A stretch of 50,557 nt of DNA. It comes from JBCBTD01 sp039818825. Lineage in GTDB: Bacteria > Pseudomonadota > Alphaproteobacteria > Geminicoccales > Geminicoccaceae. Shown piece after piece: positions 1 through 7,032 of this stretch (the first letter of the stretch is position 1; each line of letters begins with the position of its first letter). The position numbers were made by a program, and so were the translations under genes. The notes below the pieces were generated by a model, which worked only from the letters and a program-made list of their open reading frames with translations, was not told the origin of the DNA and ran no database searches. The DNA lies in assembly GCA_039818825.1 (NCBI GenBank), contig JBCBTD010000030.1, positions 1 to 50,557 on the forward strand, given 5' to 3'.

Positions 1-368
1 CGGCACCGCCGGCGCTGGAGGTGTTGGAAGGGCTGCTGGACGATCTGAACACGCCGCGGGCGATCGCCGGCCTGCACCTGCTGGCCAACGAAGCCAACAA
101 GGCGCATCGCCAGCGCGATCGCGAGCGGCTCAAGCGGCAGCTGCTGGACAGCGGCCGGCTGCTCGGCCTGTTGGGTGAGGAGCCCCGGCGCTGGATGCAG
201 GGCGAGGGCGACGATGCCGGCGAGATCGAGCGGCTGATCGACGAGCGCAACGCCGCCCGCGCCGGCCGCGACTTCCGCCGCGCCGACGACATCCGCGACC
301 AGCTCAAGGCCCGCGGCATCACCCTGGAGGACGGCCCCAGCGGCACCACCTGGCGCCGCGACGCCTGA
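1..368 (+). CDS. cysS: Cysteinyl-tRNA synthetase, C-terminal end (partial)
   Basis: The reading frame is open from the left edge and ends with TGA at 366-368, so only the last ~120 residues are present. They contain the anticodon-side helical region: LLDDLNTPRAIAGLH near the start, then IERLIDERNAARAGRDFRRA and the terminal GITLEDGPSGTTWRR, all characteristic of class I CysRS C-termini (the ERxxARxxxDFxxAD and LEDxxxGTxWR patterns). The enzyme charges tRNA-Cys with cysteine in the cytosol. The catalytic HIGH/KMSKS part lies outside the window. The gene is followed by a small perfect palindrome but no clear U-tailed terminator. Confidence 0.95.
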   Translation, partial: APPALEVLEGLLDDLNTPRAIAGLHLLANEANKAHRQRDRERLKRQLLDSGRLLGLLGEEPRRWMQGEGDDAGEIERLIDERNAARAGRDFRRADDIRDQLKARGITLEDGPSGTTWRRDA

Positions 369-385
369 CCCCGCTTTTTTGCTTG

Positions 386-408
386 GTTCCCTCGCAAGTC
401 GAGGGAAC
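386..408. repeat. Perfect 9-bp palindrome downstream of cysS
   Basis: GTTCCCTCG at 386-394 is the exact reverse complement of CGAGGGAAC at 400-408, with a 5-nt loop. A T-run (375-380) lies before it, not after it, so it does not look like a plus-strand intrinsic terminator. It could be a transcript-end hairpin, or one copy of a dispersed palindromic element of the kind common between alphaproteobacterial genes. No second copy was seen in the window. Confidence 0.5.
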
Positions 409-1004
409 GCAACGAGAAAACGCGAATTTGGGTTCGTTCGGCAAACCGGGACTCGCGGATGGGGCCTGGCTCGTCCGGACACCGACCGTCGTCTCGAACG
501 ATAGCACGTTTGGGCATGCGCTCCTAGACTCGCGTCGATCCCGCCCTCCACCAAAGGGCGGTGGATTTGCTGGACAACGCTCCGCGCTGCCCACAACCCC
601 ACCGCCGCCAACAGCCTCCACCCTGAGGTGATCTCTCATGCTGGTAGCGAGCGCTGCGACCGGCAGCGAGGTGAAACCTTCCCTACAGATCCCACACGTC
701 ACGGTATCGGACGGATCTGGGAGCCGAGAGCGCTGATGTCCGCTTCCGGTGGTCCAAAGGCCCGCTACCCTTCCGGCTGAGGTGCGCCAGGAACCGGAAT
801 TGACGTGATGGGGTGCGGCCTTGGTTGGCAGCCCAACCCCACCATCGCGCTCTGAATGCCATTGGCCGAGCCGAGGCCGGCGGCGGACCGAAGCGCCCCT
901 ACCTAGAGGCTATTGGGCCAGCACCATGTACGGATGGCTACTTTCCGCGAGGTGCCAAAACAACAAACCTCGCCCAAGTTGATCGGTTGGGCGAGGGCAC
1001 AGCA
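409..1004. other. Gene-free stretch between cysS and the MscS-type locus
   Basis: About 600 bases with no convincing coding region. Short frames exist on both strands, but their translations are low-complexity and resemble no family I know. There is no tRNA cloverleaf and no clear promoter. It may hold decayed sequence, because the gene that follows is itself interrupted. Confidence 0.4.
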
Positions 1005-2537
1005 GTGGAGGAAATCGTCGGCTTCCCGTGGCCGTGGGCAGGAAACGCCTGGTTGAGCGCCGTCTCGCTCCTGGTCTTCGGAGCGATCTTGTCGCTTCGT
1101 CTCCTCCCAGAGGGCCGCGCGTTCGCATCGCGCTATCGTTGGTCAATGGCGATATCGAACCTCGTGCTTGCTCCGCTGGTTGCCGGCGCCCTCGGTCATC
1201 TTTTCCACCAGATGGCCGTGGCATTTGAAGCACGAGGGCTCGCCAACAACATCAGTTTCGGCACCTCCTTCATTGTTGCGCTGGTTTTCGCCGGTGCCTT
1301 TGGGCGTTTGTTCGAGGTTTGGCTGCTCTCACGCTAAGAAGACGGTCGAACTGTTCTGCCGCAGCTTGAACGCAACCTACTCTACGGCTTTTCGCTGTTC
1401 ATGGGCGCATTTGTCTATCTCGTCTGGGAAGGCCACTCCCCGGCCGAACTCTATCTGTCGACTGGGGCGGTAGCCGCGATTGCGGCATTTGCTTTGCAGC
1501 AAACGCTAGGCGACTTGTTTGCTGGCATCGCGCTCAGCATCGAACGGCCCTTCCGCGTGGGCGACTGGGTGACACTGGCGAACGAAACGGAGGGGCAGGT
1601 CATCGACATCAATTGGCGGGCCACCCGCCTCCGTGGATGGGACAACGCCACCCACGTGATACCCAACAGCGTGCTCGCTCGGCAGGGTTTCCGCAACCTG
1701 CATGGAGGAAACCACGTCTTCTCGCCTTGGTATCTCGTGCGGATTCCGGGAGAGGTGGATCCGCGCGTCGCCACGGCGCTCTTGATCGAGGCGACGCTTC
1801 GATGCTCGAGGATCTTGAACAATCCACTACCGGTCGTGCGCCTGAGTGATGCGACAACCGTCCCTTACACCTACATGGTTTGGGTGCATTTCCCGAACTA
1901 TCCGGCGAAGTTCGCAGGCCAAGAGGAGCTCTTTCGGGAAATCCACTACGCACTGAAGCGAGCCGGCGTCCAAACGGCTCCCGCGATCGAGGAGATCCAC
2001 CATCGGCAGGTCGACATCGTAACCGTCGATCCTCCGACCGCGGAAATCGCGCTCAAAGGTCTCGATCTTGCCAACGTCATGAGTGACGCCGAGATCGAGC
2101 GTGTCGCTGCCATGAGCCAGCGGCGGTTCCACGACTCGGGGAATGTCCTGTTACAACAGGGCGAGACTGCCGACGCATTCAACATACTCGTCAGCGGCAT
2201 TGTCGAGGCGAGCGTCGTCCTCAAAGATGGCTCCCGTAAGTTAGTCGAGCGGCTGACGGCCGGCGGCTACTTCGGTGACACGTCAATGTTGGTAAGCGGA
2301 CCTTCAACGCTTGAGTATCGGGCCGCTTCCGATATTACCGTCATTCGTGTTGACATCATGTGCTTGCGTTCGGTTCTGTCCGATCGGCCCGACTTGGCGG
2401 CTGAGCTGGCCGAAATCGTTCATCGCCGAATGCAGCGGGCCGAAGAGGCGCGCCAGGCGGCAAACCGCCCCGTAGATCGCATCGACCTCCACGATCTTGT
2501 GCGTCGGATCGAAGCCTCTCTCGGCCTTCGTCGCTGA
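1005..2537 (+). pseudogene. MscS-type mechanosensitive channel with cyclic-nucleotide-binding domain, interrupted by in-frame TAA
   Basis: One frame encodes a membrane part (hydrophobic helices from about 1040 to 1320), then TAA at 1335-1337, then, still in the same frame, the rest of the protein to 2537. The sequence just after the stop (EDGRTVLPQLERNLLYGF) still looks like family sequence, so this is a nonsense mutation rather than a gene boundary. After the stop come the MscS pore helix and beta domain (AFALQQTLGDLFAGIALS, then ERPFRVGDWV) and a C-terminal CRP-like cyclic-nucleotide domain (about 2070-2440; LLQQGETADAFNILVSG). GTG 1005 is a plausible start, with GAGGG at 993-997. The ATG at 1401 has no ribosome site and would skip the first membrane helices. 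Intact homologues are osmotic-release channels of the inner membrane. Alternatives are stop readthrough or a sequencing error. Confidence 0.75.
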
Positions 2538-2879
2538 CCACTTGGAACAGGTCGAGCCCTTTTGATGGTGACGCGCCAGCTTGGCTGGCAACTGCCGAGC
2601 CTACACAGCTCCTGGCCTAGGACTTGATCGGGCGCCTTGGGCAAGCGCGCAGTCGCGCTGCCGGCTCGGGGAAACGCTCTTGGTGACAGACTGATGGCGA
2701 CTGACCGATCCGCAACGTCCTACTTGGGCCGCCTGCGACCATCGGGCCGGACCATCACGCCCCAGCGACGCCGCACGCTCTCAGTACGTCGCCGGAGCTG
2801 CCGACACCGCCCGCCGGGTTGCCGGGCGGGCGGGTTTCCGCTTCAAAGCCGCTCCCACGCCCGAACACCCGGAGTCGGC
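2538..2879. other. Intergenic stretch upstream of citramalate synthase
   Basis: No gene seen. The frame of the following gene stays open far upstream, but the translation before 2880 is arginine-rich and does not belong to the family. The right part holds a strong GC-rich hairpin, listed separately. Confidence 0.5.
2807..2833 (+). terminator. Strong GC hairpin before citramalate synthase (terminator or leader structure)
   Basis: CCGCCCGCC at 2807-2815 pairs perfectly with GGCGGGCGG at 2825-2833 around a 9-nt loop, followed by GTTTCC. The U-tract is poor. It could terminate upstream transcription or act as a leader structure 47 bases before the start codon. I see no leader peptide rich in Ile or Leu that would support attenuation. 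Confidence 0.35.
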
Positions 2880-4484
2880 ATGGCCGAGCGCCTTTATCTG
2901 TACGACACGACCTTGCGCGACGGTGCGCAAACGCAGGGCGTCGACTTCAGCGTCGACGACAAGCGGCGGATCGCCCATGCCCTGGACGAGCTCGGCATCG
3001 ACTACGTCGAGGGCGGCTGGCCGGGCGCCAATCCGACCGACGACGCGTTCTTCGCGGCACCACCGGCGCTCGGGACCAGCCGGCTCTGCGCCTTCGGCAT
3101 GACCCGGCGGAGCGGCCGCAGCGCCGCCAACGACCCGGGCCTGCAGCCGCATTTTCAGGCCGACGTCCCGGTCATCACCCTGGTCGGCAAGACCTGGGGC
3201 CGCCACGTGATCGAAGCACTCGGCGCCGAGCTCGACGAAAACCACGTGATGATCGAGGACAGCGTCCGCGCCGCCCGGGCGCATTGCCCTGAGGTGATGT
3301 TCGACGCCGAGCACTTCTTCGACGGCTTCGCCCACGACCCCGACTACGCGCTCGCCTGCCTCGCGGCGGCCCTTCGGGGCGGTGCCGAGTGGCTGGTCCT
3401 GTGTGACACCAACGGCGGCGCGTTGCCGGCTCGGGTGGAGAAGGTGGTCGGCGACGTGCGAGCCGCGTTTCCGGACGCGAAGCTCGGCATCCACACCCAC
3501 GACGACGGCGGCTGTGCCGTCGCCAACAGCCTTGCCGCGGTGCGCGCCGGGGCGCGCCAGATCCAGGGCACCTTGAACGGCCTCGGCGAGCGCTGCGGCA
3601 ACGCCAATCTCGTCAGCCTGCTGCCGACGCTGGTCCTGAAGGAGGGCCACGATTGCGGCGTGCCGCCGGAGCGCCTGGAGGGGCTGACGACGTTGTCGCG
3701 GTTGCTCGACGAGGTGCTCAACCGCCCGCCGGACGCGAGTGCGCCTTATGTCGGGCGCAACGCGTTCGCCCACAAAGGCGGGCTGCACGCGTCCGCGGTC
3801 ATGCGCTCGCCGAGCCTCTACGAGCACGTCGAGCCGGAGATCGTCGGCAACACCCGCGACATCGTCGTCTCCGATCAGGCGGGCCGCGCCAATCTGGCAG
3901 CGCGGCTGGAGGCGATCGGCTGTCCGGCACCGCCGGCGGCCGTCGCCGAGCTCTTGACGGTGGTCAAGGAACGGGAAGCGCAGGGCTTCGCCTACGAGGG
4001 CGCTGCCGCCAGCTTCGAGATGCTGGCCCGGCGCACGACCGGCGAGGTCGGCGACTATTTCGAGCTCTTGAGCTTTCGGGTCAGCACCGAGCGGCGGTAC
4101 AACGCCAAGGGCGTGATCGTCACGGTCTCCGAGGCGACGGTGAAGCTGGAAGTCGACGGTGAGCGGCAGTTCCGCGTCGCCGAGGCCGACGGTCCGGTCG
4201 ACGCCCTCGACCGCGCCCTGCGCGCAGCCCTCCTGCCGACCTACCCCGTCCTCGCCGAGATGCACCTGGTCGACTACCGGGTGCGGATCCTCAACCCCGA
4301 TGCCGGCACGGCCGCGGTGACGCGGGTGATCATCGTGAGCCGCGACGGCGACGGCCGCACCTGGTCGACGATCGGGGTGTCGCCGAACATCCTCGATGCG
4401 TCGTTCGTCGCCCTCAGCGACGCCGTGGCCTACAAACTCTACTCCGCCGGCGTTCGGGCGGTCGGCCGGCATGGCGGGGACTGA
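2880..4484 (+). CDS. cimA: (R)-citramalate synthase
   Basis: 534 residues. It condenses pyruvate with acetyl-CoA to citramalate, the pyruvate route to 2-oxobutyrate and isoleucine. The N-terminal TIM barrel opens with LYDTTLRDGAQTQGVDFS (metal and catalytic residues of the DRE-TIM family) and includes the metal-binding GIHTHDDGGCAVANS near residue 200 and LNGLGERCGNANL. The C-terminal third (from about residue 400) is the LeuA-type allosteric dimer domain. The DTTLRDGAQTQG form and the ~530-residue length fit the CimA subgroup better than 2-isopropylmalate synthase or homocitrate synthase. ATG 2880 was chosen because GGAG lies at 2870-2873 and family homology begins there. It overlaps the next gene by 14 bases, which suggests co-transcription. 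Confidence 0.93.
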   Translation: MAERLYLYDTTLRDGAQTQGVDFSVDDKRRIAHALDELGIDYVEGGWPGANPTDDAFFAAPPALGTSRLCAFGMTRRSGRSAANDPGLQPHFQADVPVITLVGKTWGRHVIEALGAELDENHVMIEDSVRAARAHCPEVMFDAEHFFDGFAHDPDYALACLAAALRGGAEWLVLCDTNGGALPARVEKVVGDVRAAFPDAKLGIHTHDDGGCAVANSLAAVRAGARQIQGTLNGLGERCGNANLVSLLPTLVLKEGHDCGVPPERLEGLTTLSRLLDEVLNRPPDASAPYVGRNAFAHKGGLHASAVMRSPSLYEHVEPEIVGNTRDIVVSDQAGRANLAARLEAIGCPAPPAAVAELLTVVKEREAQGFAYEGAAASFEMLARRTTGEVGDYFELLSFRVSTERRYNAKGVIVTVSEATVKLEVDGERQFRVAEADGPVDALDRALRAALLPTYPVLAEMHLVDYRVRILNPDAGTAAVTRVIIVSRDGDGRTWSTIGVSPNILDASFVALSDAVAYKLYSAGVRAVGRHGGD

Positions 4485-5241
4485 TCGCCAAGCGGTCGTC
4501 ACCGACGAAAGCGGTTTCGCGGTCGTCCTGGTGCGGCCGCAGATGGGGGAGAACGTCGGCACCGCGGCGCGGGCGATGCTGAACTTCGCCCTCACCGACC
4601 TGCGTCTGGTGGCACCCTCGTGCGGTTGGCCCAACGCCAAGGCCGTCAACGCCGCATCGGGTGCCAGCGAGGTGCTGAACGCCATCCGGGTGTTCGACGA
4701 TGTGGAAAGCGCGGTTGCCGACCTCAACCTCGTCTTCGCCTCGACGGCGCGCCCCCGCGACATGACGCGGGCGATCGTCACCGCCGAGGGCGCCGCGGTC
4801 GAGATGCGCAACGCCGCCGGCCGCGGCGAGCGGGTCGGCGTCCTGTTCGGGCCCGAGCGGACGGGCCTCGAGAACGAGGACCTGGCCCTGGCGGACGCCC
4901 TCCTGTCGGTGCCGCTCAACCCCGGCTTCGCCTCGCTCAACCTGGCCCAGGCGGTGCTGCTGATCGCGTACGAGTGGTTCAAGGCCGGTGACGCGACGCC
5001 GGCGCGGCGCGAGCTTGCCGACGACCTGGAGCCGGCGACGAAGGCCGACGTCGACGGGCTGCTGGCGCAGCTCGTCGGCGAGCTCGACGACACGGCGTTT
5101 TTCCGCAGCGGCGACCGCCGGACCAAGCGCATCCAAGAGCTCGAAATGCTGTTTCAGCGGCGCAACCTCCGTACGGTCGAGGTCCACACGCTGCGGGGCG
5201 TGGTCAAAGCGCTGGCCCGGCGTCGTCGCGCCAGAGGGTGA
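4471..5241 (+). CDS. trmJ: TrmJ/SpoU-type RNA 2'-O-methyltransferase
   Basis: 256 residues. SPOUT-class SAM-dependent methyltransferase that would 2'-O-methylate RNA; TrmJ itself modifies tRNA position 32. The N-terminus FAVVLVRPQMGENVGTAARA is the classic family motif 1, and GVLFGPERTGLENEDL with VPLNPGFASLNLAQAV forms the knotted SAM site near residues 125-165. A C-terminal helical extension (QELEMLFQRRNL) also fits TrmJ. ATG 4471 lies inside the end of cimA and fits homology; frames further upstream encode non-family sequence. The gene lies between cimA and rpsD, a linkage common in alphaproteobacteria. The exact RNA target cannot be read from sequence. Confidence 0.9.
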   Translation: MAGTDRQAVVTDESGFAVVLVRPQMGENVGTAARAMLNFALTDLRLVAPSCGWPNAKAVNAASGASEVLNAIRVFDDVESAVADLNLVFASTARPRDMTRAIVTAEGAAVEMRNAAGRGERVGVLFGPERTGLENEDLALADALLSVPLNPGFASLNLAQAVLLIAYEWFKAGDATPARRELADDLEPATKADVDGLLAQLVGELDDTAFFRSGDRRTKRIQELEMLFQRRNLRTVEVHTLRGVVKALARRRRARG

Positions 5242-5355
5242 CACCCCCGGCGCCAACGGACCGGGTCGCGCGACCCGGCGAAGGATTTGACCGGTGGCTG
5301 CCGAGCGGCTATAGCCTCGCCGCTCCTGCGAAAAGCCATCCATCATCGGTACGAA

Positions 5356-5970
5356 ATGTCCAAGCGCGTTGAAGCGAAAAGCAAGATCTGTCGCCGCCTC
5401 GGGGTCAATCTCTGGGGCCGGGCGAAGGATCCGTTGGCCAAGCGGAATTACGCCCCCGGCCAGCACGGTCAGAAGCGGAAGAAAGTTTCCGACTACGGCC
5501 AGCAGCTCATGGCGAAGCAGCGGCTCCGTGGTTACTACGCCAACATGACCGAGCGGCAGTTCCGCCGTGCGTACGAAGAGGCGAGTCGGGGCCGGGGCGA
5601 CACCGGTGAGAACCTGATCGGGCTGTTGGAGCGGCGGTTGGACACCGTGGTGTTTCGGATGAACGTGGTGCTGACCATGTTCCAGGCGCGGCAGTTCGTG
5701 AACCACGGGCACATCCGGGTCAACGGCAAGCGTGTCACCATCTCCAGCTACCGCGTCCGCGAGGGCGACGTGATCGAGGTCGCCGAGCGCAGCCGCGACA
5801 AGTTGATGGTGCTGGAAGCGCTCAAGAACCACGAGCGTGACGTCCCCGACTACATCGACATGGACGACAAGCAGCTCAAGGCGACGTTCGTCCGCTCGCC
5901 AAAGATGAGCGACGTGCCGTATCCCGTGCAGATGGAGCCGAACATGGTCATCGAGTACTACTCGCGCTGA
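5356..5970 (+). CDS. rpsD: 30S ribosomal protein S4 (uS4)
   Basis: 204 residues, the normal length for an alphaproteobacterial uS4. It nucleates 30S assembly by binding the 5' domain of 16S rRNA. Signature stretches are KICRRLGVNLWG, NYAPGQHGQKRKK, and the S4 RNA-binding domain FVNHGHIRVNGKRVTISSY around residues 115-133; it ends in PNMVIEYYSR. ATG 5356 is the only start consistent with the conserved N-terminus MSKRVEAKSKI. It stands alone as the last housekeeping gene, 114 bases after the methyltransferase, and is followed by an intrinsic terminator. Confidence 0.98.
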   Translation: MSKRVEAKSKICRRLGVNLWGRAKDPLAKRNYAPGQHGQKRKKVSDYGQQLMAKQRLRGYYANMTERQFRRAYEEASRGRGDTGENLIGLLERRLDTVVFRMNVVLTMFQARQFVNHGHIRVNGKRVTISSYRVREGDVIEVAERSRDKLMVLEALKNHERDVPDYIDMDDKQLKATFVRSPKMSDVPYPVQMEPNMVIEYYSR

Positions 5971-6000
5971 CCGACCACTGACGAAGACAGTGACGAACGA

Positions 6001-6030
6001 GCCCGCCGCGGCAACGCAGCGGGCTTTTTT
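6001..6030 (+). terminator. Intrinsic terminator of rpsD
   Basis: GCCCGC at 6001-6006 pairs with GCGGGC at 6019-6024 and is followed at once by six T residues (6025-6030). It sits 30 bases past the rpsD stop and closes the housekeeping block. Confidence 0.85.
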
Positions 6031-6123
6031 CGCGCCCTGGCGCCCGGCCCAGTCGGTCTTCGGTAGAAGCAGGCAGCGGAGCGAGCGACCACAGCCGAAC
6101 TGAAACGTGCCACGCGGACACCG

Positions 6124-6659
6124 GTGCGCCCTGCCCTCTGCGGCGACGTCGATCGGCAGTCGGATTTTGCGCGCGACGCCCCAGGCGCTGCGGAAGCGGC
6201 GCTCGTCGAGCGCGTCGCCCAGATCATGGACGAGACGCTCGCCGGCTTCGATCTGGTCATCTTCGACAAGGCGCCCGCCGGCGTGGACCGACGGCCTCAT
6301 CCGGAACCGCGAACGATCGACGCGGCTCTCTCACGTGCTCGAGGGCATCGCCAGCGATGGCCGCGGGCCGGGGGACACGCTCTCGCAGTTCGACCAGCAC
6401 CGTCCGGTCAATGACGGCCCTCTCGCCAAGATCCACGACCGGCTGGTTCGGCATCGAGGTGGGCGCGATGGTCGTCAACCGCGTTGTCCTCGAAGCCGCC
6501 GACGGCGTGTTCATGGCCAATCGGTGTCTCCGTGAGACCAGCTACCTGGCGGAGATCGACACGACGTTCAGCAACGTCCCGCGGCAACGGCTGGCGCTTC
6601 GCGACGGCGATGTCATGGCGATCGAGGCGCTCTTGGCGCTTGCTTCGGAGCTGGCGTGA
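6124..6659 (+). pseudogene. Remnant of an ArsA/Get3-type anion-transporting ATPase
   Basis: Two pieces in different frames resemble this ATPase family. The first (about 6190-6285) reads VERVAQIMDETLAGFDLVIF, like the FDLVVFDTAPTG region around switch II. The second (about 6440-6659) reads GIEVGAMVVNRV and YLAEIDTTFSNVPRQRLAL, the usual C-terminal part. The Walker A P-loop and the middle are missing, and the frames do not join, so it cannot make a working ATPase. Family members energise arsenite export or tail-anchored protein insertion. It lies in a decayed zone directly right of the rpsD terminator. Confidence 0.5.
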
Positions 6660-6728
6660 ACCTTCCCAGGATCACCACTGGTCGCTGTCGAACGCACAAG
6701 CGTTGACGTAGCGCGTCTCGACGCGCCG

Positions 6729-6947
6729 TTGCACCTGCCCCAGGCACCGGTCATCGCCACGTCGTGGATCGCGGCGACCACCACCAGGGCCAGCGACGTC
6801 CACTGTCCGATCCTGGAGCGCGGCATCCCGGCGCTCGGCGTCCGACCACGCTGCGGCGATCTCACGCAGAACGGCCGGGCTGACGAGTGGTTCGACATCG
6901 CCGCGTTGTCGCGCGCGATGGCGGATTGGTGCGGCGCAGACCGTCGA
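6729..6947 (+). pseudogene. Possible M20-type metallopeptidase C-terminal remnant
   Basis: About 73 residues include ERGIPALGVRP followed by DEWFDIAALSRAMADW. This resembles the GIPxxxxGPG ... HxxDEWVxIxSL end of M20 aminoacylases and dipeptidases. No N-terminal part, no metal-site region and no ribosome site are seen, and the frame continues into unrelated sequence. I regard it as a weakly supported gene fossil; chance similarity is possible. Confidence 0.25.
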
Positions 6948-7032
6948 TCAGGATCGCCTTCAGGCATCTCGCGGCGCGTCAAACTAAACCCACGCGCGGA
7001 GCATTCGACGTTTTTCTATCTTAAGTTGATAG

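Noticed and set aside
383..631. Short plus-strand frame after cysS
   Set aside because: Begins inside the palindrome at 386-408; low-complexity product; no ribosome site.
2781..5132. 783-codon minus-strand open frame opposite cimA and the methyltransferase
   Set aside because: It lies antisense to two well-recognised genes, and its translation is Arg/Ala-rich with no family motif. In high-GC DNA the antisense frame often stays open.
4414..6300. 628-codon minus-strand open frame opposite the methyltransferase and rpsD
   Set aside because: Antisense to rpsD and crosses its terminator; no motif; explained by GC bias.
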